A stretch of 64,000 nt of DNA, from NCBI GenBank assembly GCA_958496175.1, contig OY292276.1, positions 57,487,080-57,551,079 on the forward strand, read 5' to 3'. The notes under the pieces are model-generated. The model did not search any database. It saw nothing but the letters and a program-made list of their open reading frames with translations, and was not told the DNA's origin. This DNA is from Sisyra terminalis (taxonomy: Eukaryota > Arthropoda > Insecta > Neuroptera > Sisyridae). Positions 1 to 10,929 of the stretch are shown in pieces (position 1 is the first letter of the stretch; each line of letters opens with the position of its first letter). The position numbers and the translations under genes were made by a program.

Positions 1-295
1 ACTTTCTTTATTCTGGAGGCCTGTAAACTTTTGAGCCTATTAAACCTAATTAGTGCGAAGCGCTATACTTTTAGTTTCAGATTAAAGAACAGTGCAGACG
101 ATGGACATCGTTTAAAAGATGTTAAGTTTAGTTTGGGTGTTTAAGAAGTGATAATTTTATTGGATTAAGGTTCAATAAAAGCTTGCAAGAACTTAACATA
201 AGTCATACAACAATTCAGTTTTAAACCATCTGAAGAGTCTAAATATACTTTTAATATAAGAAGCCTGAGTTTCACACTAACTCAAACCACGAGAC

Positions 296-1262
296 GATAA
301 AAATAAAATAAAATTTATTGCTCTTATAATATATATACAAAAACTTTTTTTTAAATTTAGTTTTTAAATTTTAAGTGTAGTGTACTTAGCATAAACCATC
401 CAAGCAGCGTCTGTAGATCCTGTTCTAGGATAGAGATTAGTTTTCGATATTGTAGTTGTTTATTTGAGTTGGGGAAAAATAGATGGTAATTCTTCAAAAA
501 CCCCGAATATTTTTTCTGTTTTCAGTTTGTTATAAGTCCATATGTCTTATTCTTTTATGTTTGTATTTTCTGTATTTGTGGAGTAGGCTTCCGAGGGTGT
601 AGTCATTGATGCTTTTAATTATTTGGCTAGGACTACTTTTACAATTTGAGTAGAATTTCCGCGACAAAGCGAGGATATATAAGTCTAGCAGTAGTATCTT
701 TAATTCCTCATGCAGATCGTGTACCTTGTATTTGGCTGGGTAGTTTCCCAGCATTTTTATTAATTTATTATGGACTCTTTGTTTTGTCAGATACTTGGTT
801 TTGCTTACTGAACTCCAGACTGGACATGTATATGTATGCACTGGTTTAAGCACTGTTTTATAAATTATTAATTTATTGCTGGTAGACAGCCTTGATTGTC
901 TGTTTAGCAATGGATATAAGAACTTAGTTCGGGCCATTAATTTGCTTTTCATTAGTTTAATATGTTCAGCAAAGTTGAATCTGGAATCCAGTTGCATCCC
1001 CAAGTATCTAATTGTTTTTGCCCATTCTATATTTTTCCCATTTACTAATACCTTTTTATGCTTGTTGGGTCTTCTACTAGTGAATAGGATAGCTTCAGTT
1101 TTCTTATCATTGGCCTTTATTTTCCATTTTTAAAAAATATCATTATTCTTTTTAAGAGCTTGGTTATTCTGTTGGCCACCGTATCAGCTCTCCAGGAGGA
1201 TGCAAAATTATATATAGAATAAATAGAATTAGTCCCATAATGGACCCTTGAGGAACTCCAGC
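296..1262 (-). pseudogene. Jockey-clade LINE reverse transcriptase, C-terminal relic plus 3' UTR
   Basis: Read on the minus strand this is the end of a non-LTR retrotransposon ORF2. It starts near 1262 with the RT motif AGVPQGSIMG. The catalytic YADD part is missing, apparently deleted. The frame is disturbed near 1140 and then continues through KWKIKANDKKTEAILF and RYLGMQLDSRFNF to the thumb-like region with IYKTVLKP and CPVWSS. It ends at a stop at 530-532. From 1003 down to 530 the frame is open for 157 codons, so the copy is only moderately old. The stretch from 529 to about 296 looks like the 3' UTR and ends in an AT-rich tail (attttattttattttta, minus strand). Such proteins copy their own RNA into a nicked target. 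This copy cannot be active because the 5' part and the catalytic residues are absent. Assignment to Jockey rather than CR1 rests on motif resemblance only. Confidence 0.85.
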
Positions 1263-1389
1263 TTAAATTAATCTGCTATTAGACATTTCATTTTTGATTT
1301 ACACACAAAATTGGCGTTCTTTGGGATAAAACCATAAGACGATGAGCGCTGTCTCTTCACGGGCAAATAAATTTTTAAGGGCGAAAGTA

Positions 1390-1790
1390 GAAGAGACTTA
1401 TTTAAAGAATTGTAATGGGAGATAAAAAATAAGATCCAATAATAATCCAAAGAGGATAAAGGCATCAATTTTAACTGAAAATAAATATTTTTGGTTATTT
1501 GCTGGGTATTTGTTGAGATCAGAACGGAGAAATCTACAATGAGTTACTTCAACTTAATGAAATTTCCACTGAGGAATGTAAGTATCAACAATTAATGCAA
1601 TTAAGCAGACAATTGAAGTTTAAACAACCTCTAACATACCAAAAAGGTCATCTTTTAACATGGACAACGCTTGGCCACATTTTGTAAATGTTATTAGGAA
1701 AACTGTAGAGATATTTCAATGGGAAGACTTACCATTGATATTCATTGGATACCAATTACTCAAAATTTTATTTTCCATGGTATGTAAAAA
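1390..1790 (+). pseudogene. mariner transposase relic (DDE/D domain)
   Basis: Pieces of a mariner-type transposase can be followed on the plus strand across several frameshifts. RIVMGDKK near 1404 matches the family's first catalytic-Asp motif (VTGDEKW). NNNPKR follows, then DQNGEIYNELLQLNE near 1515. MDNAWPH at 1660-1680 matches the DNARPH motif with the second Asp. WEDLP follows, and LDTNYSKF in another frame resembles the D34D region (LAPSDYHLF). Mariner transposases cut and paste DNA at TA sites. At least one stop and two frameshifts make this copy dead. The inverted terminal repeats were not found. It lies directly beside the Jockey relic, so one may have inserted into the other. Confidence 0.8.
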
Positions 1791-1799
1791 AATTGACTT

Positions 1800-2879
1800 T
1801 AAACTATCATTTTCCATAAATATTTTCTCGTTACAAGCTATTACTAGACAAACTATATTGACTCAAGTTTTGTTTTCTTTATAAAAAAAATACTCATCAT
1901 AAACATCAAATTATTTTCCAGACATGAAAGTTTTTGTTATTTAAATTGGCTTGTAAATATTTACAATAAATTTAGAAGTAACTTGAAAACAAAGTCGGAA
2001 AATGATGCAAACAAGAAACTAACGAATTGAGAATTTCAATATTTAAATGAAACGAGAATTCTAACGAAGTTTCTTTCTAGTTATAAAAAGCTTCATTTCA
2101 AAGCTTTCAAATTAAATCATTTCAGATGCATAGTTTTCCAAAGAGAGGCTCGTTATGGTTTTTCAACTAAATTCAACGATTTTTTGGGGAATTACAAAAT
2201 AAAAAAAAACACTTTTGATGCAAACATTTCCAAATGGATTTTCAACGACGAAGTTGTAATCATAAATGCAAGACTTACGAGCTTTTAAACGAGAGACACA
2301 GCCATTTTCATGAAATATCGTTACGGGTTTTATGAATCGTAAATACGAAGACATTTTCGATTACCAATACAAATTTTATATCTATTTCGTCAAAGGATAT
2401 AATTCACACGAATATGACACGACAAGGAGCCCAACAGGATCGTTTGCATCCGACGAGGATAGATGAGATTTGTATTGGGAAACATTCTCGTAATAATATC
2501 AGTCTTGTCTGTCCTTTTTTTGTTGCACTGAAAAACACGAAATAAACGTTACAAAGGCAACGGAATGGGGTCGAGTGTTGCGTTACTCTGGCTCTAGTGT
2601 TTTTCAACCCTTTTCCATATCCCGAAGGAGGAGTCCGAAAATATCGAAAGTTCGTAAAATAAATATATATAAAAAAAACGGACCAGACTGAAACAAAGAA
2701 CTCGATTTTACATTGTAATAAATAACAAAATTTGCCTCAAAAATCGTTGTTTTTTTCCATGGAAAATTTCACGAAAAAAACGGTTTTTCAGGGACTCTTC
2801 CAATTAATCGATTTACATGAAAGGGATGTCAAATCTCAAGGGTTTCAAAGGGAATGAAAAGGGTGGCGCCTTTGCCTGG
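1800..2879. other. unassigned sequence
   Basis: I see no coding region or recognisable element. The part from about 2400 to 2640 is less AT-rich and contains runs such as caaaggcaacggaatggggt. It could be single-copy DNA or an unrecognised repeat. Confidence 0.4.
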
Positions 2880-5375
2880 TAAGGATCCCAAACATTCTTC
2901 ACAAATCCACAGCTTATAATTGGCGTTACAATTCCATTTAAGAATGGACTTATAAAAATCACTAAACAACATGGAAGAATTCCAACGGACAAAAGCTTAG
3001 GGGTCGTTCATAAAATATGTCACGCTAAAATAAGCTTTTTATGACCCCCTCCTCCCCATTGTCACGGTGTGTCACACTTTCTGTGACCCCCCTAGAAATA
3101 TTTCGTCACAAAACTAAGACCCTCGACCTTGATTTATTTAGTAAATATATCAAGTTACAATTTACAGTAATAAAACTATGAACGTTCGAAACTTTATGTA
3201 TTTAATATTTACTAAATACAAAATGAATGACTTTTTATCATGATAAAAATTGTAAAAAGAAAATAGTCGAAGAAATGTTAATTTAAATTTTTTTGACAAC
3301 CGGTGAACGTCACACTTAGCAAGACCCTTCCCCCCTTGTATACGAACGTATTTTATGAACGGCCCCTCAGTAAAATATAGTGGAAAAACTATCATAGAAA
3401 CTAACTACTGAAATACTTGGTCTTATAAGAAAGCAGGTTTGGCCAATAATTGGCCACTGTAGAATGAGGAACCACTTTGTGGCATAGGATGAATCCACTT
3501 TTCCAAGAATCCATAATTTCACGTTGTTATGGAAAAATGTGGTGATCTTAATGAATGGAGATATGAGGAATTGGAGATATCGAGCCCTGGAATTGAAATA
3601 ATCGAAAAGATCTTAATGCACCGACTACTGAGGTTTGCATAGGTGCTTGGTCTTAACTAGAGACTGTAGAGAATGTAGAGAATGTAGGGACCCAAAAAGT
3701 ACTACAACCCCGAGGCTTAACTTATTTTATCCTGGAAAATCCAACTTAATAAAAAAAAATGATTACCCAAACCATCTTTGTTTGATCTGTTGGATAATGG
3801 TGCGAAATTAATGTGTCTTAAAGTAGTGTCCTTACTCATTGGACACAACTAGCCAACGAGTGTTTAAATTACGACTAATTGCAGTTATTTAAGAAGTAGA
3901 TGGTACCTAAAATTTGAGAGTAAAATAGGAAAAAAACATTCCAAGAATAAATCTTCACAGATCTACAGCTTGTACTTGGCGATGGAATACCATTAAAGAA
4001 TGGGTTTATAAAAATCTCTGCACAACATGGAAGAATACCAACGGGCAAAAGTTCAGTAAAAGATCAAAAAAAAAAACTACCACAAAAACTAATTAGTGAA
4101 ATACTTGGTCTAATAAGAAAGAAGATTTGGCTAAGAATTGCCTACTGTTGAATGAGGAACCACTTGGTGGCATAGGATGAAACTACTTTCATGTTCTTAT
4201 GGAAAAATTGGTGCTTTTAATGAATGGTGATATGAGGAATTGGAGATATCAAGCCCTAGAACTGAAATAGTCGAAAAGAACCAATGCACCGACTACTGAG
4301 GTTTGCATACCTGCTTGGTCTTAACTAGGGACACAATGTAAGGAATGTAGGGACCCAAAAAGTACTACAACCCCGAAGTTTAACTTATTTTATTCTGGAC
4401 AATCCAACTTAATAAAAAAAAAATGATTATCCAAACCATCTCCGCTTGAATATGTTATAAAATTGTGCGAAATTTATGCGTCTTAAAGTAGTGTCCTTAC
4501 TCGTTGGACACAACTAGCCAACGAGTGTTTAAATTACGACTAATTGCAGTTATTTAAGACGTAGATAGTGCCTAAAATTTAAAAATAAAAAAATCCAAGA
4601 ATAAATTGATGACACATTTTTAAGTTCTTTCTTCCTTTAAATTTTAAAACCGCTAAAGAACGGTTTAGATTTCATAGTTCAAAATAGTTTATTCAACAGG
4701 GTGCCACTTTCTTTTGACCCAATTTTCATTGGAATACTTCCCAATTTACAAAAAAGATATAGCACTTTTATTTAAGATACTTTAAATACTATTTAATAAA
4801 CGTTAAGGAAATTTTAGCAATTATTACAGGAAGCTAGTCTAGCTGTTTGGTCTTAACTAGGTCACGTAGGGACCCAGAAAGTACAATAACCCCGATGCTT
4901 AATTTTTTTTTATTCTGGAAAATATGACTGAATGAAAAAAATTAATCATCCAAACCATCTCCGCTTGAATATGTTGGAAAATGGTGCTAAATTAATGCGT
5001 CTTAAAGTAATGTCCTTACTCGTTGGACACAACTAGCCAACGAGTGTTTAAGTGACGACTACTTGCAGTTATTTAAGACGTAGATGATGCCTAAAATTTG
5101 AGAATAAAAAATATTTCAAGAATAAATTGACGACGCATGTTTAAGTCCTTTTCTTCCACTCAATTTTAAAATCGCGATAGAACGGCTTAGAATTCTTTGT
5201 ACAAAATTATTTATTCAACAGGTAGCCACTTTTCTTTGACCCAATTTTCATTGGAAAACTGCCCAATTTACAAAAAGGATAAAACATTTTTGTTTACGAC
5301 ATATTGAATGCTATTTATTAAAAGTTAAATAAATTTTAGCAAATATTACAGGAAGCTAATATTTTCTAAGCTTAT
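2880..5375 (+). repeat. tandem array of a LINE-3'-end-like unit
   Basis: Several related units follow each other head to tail. The landmark ggtcttaactag occurs at 3649, 4317 and 4849, and the landmark aagaataaat at about 3948, 4607 and 5113. Unit 1 (from 2880, interrupted by a MITE at 3000-3366) and unit 2 (from about 3948) are close copies of some 670-690 bases. The block 4607-5112 is partly repeated at 5113-5360. In unit 2 one frame reads IKEWVYKNLCTTWKN and then LGLIRKKIWLRIAYC, and unit 1 reads IIGHCRMRNHF. This resembles the end of the RNase H region of R1/I/Jockey-type LINEs (the GHC...H motif). The array may therefore be copies of a LINE C-terminus plus 3' UTR; that identity is tentative. 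Each unit also carries a stem-loop with arms ACTCGTTGG and CCAACGAGT. Confidence 0.6.
3000..3366. mobile_element. MITE with GGGGYCGTTCATAAAATA ends, 3-bp target duplication
   Basis: The 367-base element has terminal inverted repeats: ggggtcgttcataaaatatg at the left, and the right end read in reverse is ggggccgttcataaaatacg. Pyrimidine-rich runs of C lie just inside both ends. Motifs of this kind (GGGCCGTTCATAAA...) are widespread in insect MITEs. The neighbouring tandem unit preserves the empty site, aaaagtTCAgtaaaa. The filled site reads aaaagcTTA, element, TCAgtaaaa. This implies a 3-bp duplication (TCA, one copy mutated to TTA), which fits PIF/Harbinger better than a TA-specific mariner. 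It has no coding capacity. Confidence 0.75.
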
Positions 5376-6445
5376 CTCCAAATAAAAAGCTTTTGCTGTT
5401 GAAGAAATCAATACAGCATTGATTCCTTGTTAAACTTGGGAAACATAATTAATATCGATGCAACATTGCTTGCTGCATCGAAAACACTGCTTTAGAAATT
5501 TGATATAGAACAAAGTTTCAAGTAAAGTTTTTTTTTAATTACTTAAAACTTAATATCCTTTTTTGTTTCGTAAAAATTGGTAAAAATATATTAAGCTCAA
5601 CTTCTGGAAACATTCGTTTTCCTTATCAAAAATATAAGACAAGTGGAATTGAAGTATCAAAGTTAAAAAATGTCTTTAGTCGTGTAATGCCGTAGAAAGT
5701 ACAACAGTTTTTGCAATAAAGCACACATGACGTTGATTTTTTTGGATAAGATATAATTAGTTTTCTGACACCAACCCTTATATTTTACGTCATAGTTATG
5801 AGGGAAATTGTCTCAATTCAATTCATAAAAATTAAGCTTTCTTTTTTAAATTAATAAAGTTTGTGCAAAACAAAAAGAAAACTCGACTAATTTATAAAGC
5901 TCAGTTATGTAAAGTTTTACCAAGGAAAATTGCAACATAAAGTTGACGTAAATTAGTTAATACCAAAGGAAAAAGAAGTAAATAAAAATAAATCCACGCT
6001 AACATCACTTGAAATTAATTTTTCTCGACATCAATCAATAATTTTCGTAACACTTAAGGCAGAATTATCGGCCATCGTTTTCTATTAAGGTTCGGAAAAA
6101 TTGTCCCACTTCCCACTGAATTTATCACTATAAATTTTCATCGAAACTTGACACTCGAAATTGTCACCGTTTACGACCCATCTTTTCATATTTTCGTCAC
6201 TGATGCAGCATTTCGTTCGTAAATGGCCCACATAATCTTATTGGCAGTGCAGTTTTCGATAGTGAAACACCTAACGGAAAATTTAAGAGCTGTGAGAAAA
6301 TTGACATTTTATTTATTTCATGTCAAGCTTTTAAACAAAGAAAATTATGTGAGAAAATGGAAAAACGTCAAAAGTTTTCCTCTTTTATGATAATTGTTTC
6401 TAGTCAATTACTTATCATCAGAATAATTGGAACCATTTTATAAGA
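5376..6445. other. unassigned sequence
   Basis: No gene or element was recognised. A perfect 8-bp hairpin (TCGATGCA at 5455 and TGCATCGA at 5474) is present. The stretch 6040-6260 is clearly less AT-rich than its surroundings and has no frame worth calling, so it is a candidate for conserved noncoding DNA. Confidence 0.4.
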
Positions 6446-7010
6446 TACTAACTGATCCCCGCGACTACATCTGCGTAATGAAGGGGTAGATTATATTTTC
6501 TTTTTAAATTTGCTTTTTGTAGTGACATATGAAAATTATTATTTTTCTTATTTCTTGTACGAAAAACATAATCATACTTAAAAACATTTTTTTTAATAAA
6601 AAAAAGTTTACTGTAAGATTCGAACCCACGTCTTTATAATTAGGAGCATCAGAATGTCAAATACGTAAGCCAGTACGCTATTAACATCAACTATGTGTTT
6701 ATATTTCAAAGAGGCGATTTTTTAAACTTAAATTGAATTAATTGTGCTTTTTATCAGTTCAACTAAAAATATTTTTACGGATTATTTTATAACTTTTTAT
6801 TACCTTGCCAATGATATATAACTCGCCTGTCTAGTGTAAAAAATTATGTTTTCATCCCTAGAGAATACTATCCCTTATTATTTTTTGGAATGATTAGTAG
6901 CCTATAGTATGTGGGAAATTGTGTTGTATCTTAGTACCAAATTTCATTAAATTCGGTAGTTCCGTTCTTTTGTTATATCGGGACACACAGACAGACAGAC
7001 AGACAAAAAT
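6446..7010 (+). mobile_element. RTE-tailed SINE-like element
   Basis: It begins with ctgatccccgcgactacatc, a version of the AGCTGA-CCC-GC-GACTTCGT motif seen in 3' regions of RTE-type LINEs and their SINE partners. It ends with ccaaatttcattaaattcgg followed by a (cagacaga) microsatellite at 6988-7005, the usual tail of these elements. In the middle, read on the minus strand (6690 to 6605), there is a tRNA-like stretch with gggttcgaatctta (B box) preceded by tagcgtactggctta (A-box-like). Related beginnings occur at 48882 and 47400. No protein is encoded. Confidence 0.65.
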
Positions 7011-7599
7011 TTTAAAAATGTTAAATTTGGAATAAGGGCCTCTTGAAATAAATATTTACCCTAAAATTGGGTTCAAAATCGAAAAGTAACAGATTATGTA
7101 CAGATGTACAGATGAATATGTACAGATATACGTAAGAATTTTATATATTAGTATAGATACAATAGCTTTTATTATTATTATAAAGCTTTAAAAAAAATTA
7201 AAAAGTTTCCAATCAGTCCATAAATAGCGTGCGTACTCACGGAAAACGAACATCAAGACGTGTGAAATTTGTCGTTCAACTTCTTAAACAAGGAAAATTT
7301 ATCGAGAGCAAACTTTTGTACAAAGTGAAGCTTTCAAGCTTTCAAGTTTAAAAAAAAAACGACAAAGTGATATTTAAAAGAACAATCGAACAAAATGAAG
7401 TTTATCAATTACCCTCATTTATTGCAAGAGCTTCATAAACGAAGCAAAAAAATATGATCTAGTAAAAAATTCAGCAAATATTAGAGATTAAAAAAAACTT
7501 TTCAACTTTCATTGGGCAACAACACAAAAGAAAAATTATTGATTATAATTTAGTGCGTAAGTTAACGAAAGTAAGCACATTGCTACATAAGAATTAATA

Positions 7600-8290
7600 A
7601 ATTCTGCAATGAAAATAGATAACCTGTATTATATAAAAAGTTAAGCATCAGAAATAGATAATAATACAATGTTAGTAACTTCAGTATAATTAATTAGAAA
7701 ATTAAATGGCATAGGGCACTCGGACATGAAAATTTCCATTATTTGAATCGTTTATTTTGAAAGTGGTGTAAGTCCATTTCAAGGACGGTCTATATAGTGA
7801 TTCTTCTTCTTGTAACTAGAACAAAGTATGGTAATTATTAAACTGCTTAATTTTCAGAAATTAATGATTTCATTTTAGTTTTTAACAAAAACGCCAATTA
7901 TTCCCACCTCCTTAGTATCGTATGTTCCTATGGTTAAAAATGATAATACTATAGGGATTGTTCTTGAAAAGGATTTAAATCACTTTCAAAATAAACGGCG
8001 CATTTAAATAAGCAAATAAGTAGTACGAAATTTGATGAGAAATTTAAAGTATTGAAAGTAAAAGGACTAATTTTTCTTTTAAAAATAATAGTACTTTAAC
8101 AAATGAAATTAAAGAATTGATTCGGATTTAAATGGTTCACATTACACAACTAGCAATAGGGGGGGGAGGAAATTTCTTAACATTTATTGATGATTATAGT
8201 AATTGTTCAATGATTTTTTAAGCCGAAACTGCAAGTTGTTTTATAGAATTTGCTAATTTAGTGAAAAATCCACTTCTGCTAAAGTGCCAT
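7600..8290 (+). pseudogene. Copia (Ty1) retrotransposon polyprotein relic
   Basis: Fragments of a Copia polyprotein lie in order. AMKIDNLYYI near 7608 resembles the segment before the GAG-pre-integrase domain. WHRALGHENFHYLN near 7710 matches the WHRRLGHLN motif of that domain. DLNGSHYTTSNRGG near 8125 and GNFLTFIDDYSNCSMIF near 8170 match the start of the integrase core (DLCGP...YFLTFIDDYSR), and AETASCFIEFANLV follows. The integrase would insert the DNA copy of the element. The intervening sequence is scrambled by frameshifts and stops, and no LTRs or reverse transcriptase are visible, so this is an old internal fragment. Confidence 0.75.
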
Positions 8291-8639
8291 TTAAAATATT
8301 GCACGTTTTTTTTTTTTGAAAATCTATTAGTAAAGCTTTCTTTCCTTCGTAATATTTAAATTTAATTTTTTATTCCTTTAATTAGTTAAATGTTCAAAAA
8401 TATGATTAGATATATTATTACTTGAAATTAGTGGGAAATTATTTGGATTTAAATAGAATATATTATTTTAAAGAGGATCATTATTTCAAAGTCGTTTATT
8501 CATGTTACTGATAATAACATCCATTATAACATTCATTATTCACACTTATACGAAATCTATCGTTAGAATTATCCATTTTATTATTTTATTTCAATTTTGC
8601 CAATAAAAAATTTATCGCTGTTTAATATACAGTATTAAA

Positions 8640-9290
8640 ATATCCTAGTATTAAAAAAATCAGTCGTATTTTTTACCATACCAAATTGCGATATTCATAG
8701 CTGATGTTTGTTAGTATGATGACAAAGGTGTTGATTCTTCAGAAATTCGTAAAAATTATTTGAGCTGTTAAAAATAAAATAAAATTTTATAAACGCGGTC
8801 AAAATTGTGTTTCCTCGATATCTAATTTATTTGTTAACCTTTTCGGATAAAGAGATTTCAAAGAAAGTTTGCAGAACACCAACGAAAAATATAATTCCAG
8901 ATGTACTATTAAAAGTGCCAAACATTTTTCGCAATGTCTTATCTTTAGCCCACCAACGTGTTTCTACAATGGTAGAAAAAAATTTAAATTTACTAAATTC
9001 TCGCCATTCATTTAGTCGTTTATAAGATTCTATAAAAAAACTGTACATGTATCCGAAATACCAAATAGTGAGATCTTTGACCTGTGTAATTTTCATAATA
9101 ACTAAGTTTTATTAATTTGCATAACATCAAGTATAAACTTGATTTAACCATGCATTAAAACCTTTTTAAGTACCTTATATTTTCGCTGCATCAGTACAAT
9201 TACCGATACATTTACTAATACCAATTTTCATATTTTTTAAAATTTCGCATATTTGGTTACAGATATTTTTTCCTATTGTTGAAGTACAAT
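8640..9290 (-). pseudogene. hAT-superfamily transposase relic (zinc-finger MYM/TTF-type)
   Basis: On the minus strand from about 9280 a damaged frame reads ISKCIGNCTDAAKI, KGFNAWLNQ, then CYAN and NLVI, then FFIESYKRLNEW and VETRWWAKDKTLRKMFG (to about 8900). LTAQIIFTNF follows near 8760. This order (C-x-D-GA, H-W-C-A-H-x-LNLV, ESYKR, TRWWSKD) is typical of insect transposases with a DUF4371-like domain and a hAT dimerisation tail. The last 89 codons, 9096-8827, are still open. Stops upstream and downstream show that it is inactive. No terminal inverted repeats or 8-bp duplication were identified. Confidence 0.8.
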
Positions 9291-9436
9291 TAACATAGAG
9301 AAATGATAAAGTACAATTAACAAGCTAAATTGAAATAAATAGAAGTAACAATTGTAAAAAATGAATATCATTTCATTAGAAAAAATAAAAACTTGACTAT
9401 ATTTGTAGGTCAGTAGGCCCACGAAGATATTGCACC

Positions 9437-9650
9437 GGTAGACCAATCAAGGAAAAAGAACCTGAAAGATTTTATTAAATGTTTGATGAGTCTGAAAGGA
9501 TATCTTGTATCATGAGCTACTGTGAAATAGTGAAAATATTATTGGTAGACCAATCAAGGAAAAAGAATCTAAAAGATTTTATTTAATGTATGGTGAGTCG
9601 GAAAATATATCCTGTAATATAAGTTGCTGTTAAGTAGTGAAAATCTTATT
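9437..9650. repeat. 107-bp tandem duplication
   Basis: The stretch starting ggtagaccaatcaaggaaaa at 9437 is repeated from 9544 with scattered differences. The sequence just downstream (tatttcagacttctttgg... to about 9830) resembles 21130-21310, so this belongs to a longer dispersed repeat of unknown class. Confidence 0.75.
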
Positions 9651-9849
9651 TCAGACTTCTTTGGTTCAAAAATTTACTAATTGTTAATAAAAATTGACCA
9701 GCAAGGCCAAAATTCCGTAGTTGAAAAGATTTTTTGTTCCACTAGGACAACTATGATTTCACATGACTTTGATAATCAGGGAGAAGAAGTTCCAAAACAT
9801 TTGGAGCTAATTAAAGGAAGTTAATTTTCATACAATTGGCTGATAGAAC

Positions 9850-10929
9850 CCCAACCATACATACCACTTGAATTTAATTTTAGTATTAATCAAAAACTTT
9901 AGTATGTTTAAAAGTTCAAAATATTGCAGCAATTCTTCTTCCCTTCTGAGCTTTGAAATTTTCTGTCTATTTTTATTTTCAATAAAAAAAATCATTGGAT
10001 ATTATTTATAATTACAAATTTCAAAAGCACATCTTTATTAAAAGTTGAACAATGACTGATTGTTGCTTAAATGATTTCGAACAATTGGTTTTCGAAATAT
10101 TGTTTCCCAAACCCTTTCTAAATGCTTATTTAACATAACTTTAAATCGGATTGTCAAAAATTCTCTACTATTTCGCAAGTAAATTGAATAAAAATTGACA
10201 ACAATTTTGCAAAAATTAAATAAGGCAACAATTAGTGCCATAATAAGTCTCCATGATTCTCATTTGTATGGTTACCACCATCCGATTGGATGGTGCAAAT
10301 TTTTAAATAATAAATGGATATTGTGAGATTTGCTTTGGCATGAATTCACGAGCAACAAACGCGACAATAATAATTAATCTTCCTTATATTGGTTGCATGA
10401 AATGGGGAACAGCATCCAACAATAGTGCTCATAATAATATGCATGAAACAGGAACTGCTTTACCCGCACTTCACCTCCTCCTCATCATGTACCACGTCAA
10501 TACTACACTAGTTGTCTAGATTTATTATTAAATAAGCGTCCAACGTAACCTCGTTTTCCAGTGTTTCATATGGAATTTTTACAAATTTATAACAAACAGA
10601 AGGGTGGATGGATGGGTTTGAAGTGTTGGTATATTCTTAATGATTCAATAAATAGTTTAAGAATAGTTTCACCCCTTTTCATTAGGATCTTCTACTTGAT
10701 TAGGGTTTCTTTACTTACAGTGGGGCAAGTGGTTCAAACCACAGTCGGTTTTCATGAAATTTAAAGTTTATTTCATTATTCAAAGCCTTTAAAGGCTATT
10801 TTCTGTTAAATATACCTTTTTATTGCATAGTATGTATATTTAAACACCTGTTAATAATCGACTTTACAAATATGATTTTTTTTCATTCATCTTAGCTAAA
10901 AAATTGTAGAAGTTTTAAAGCTTTTTTTT
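9850..10929. other. unassigned sequence
   Basis: No gene was recognised. The part from 10240 to 10560 is less AT-rich and holds a perfect 8-bp hairpin (CACCATCC at 10276, GGATGGTG at 10288). It may be single-copy DNA. Confidence 0.35.

Noticed and set aside
6605..6690. Possible tRNA gene on the minus strand
   Set aside because: A and B boxes are tRNA-like but the acceptor and anticodon stems do not pair, and the stretch lies inside an RTE-tailed repeat.
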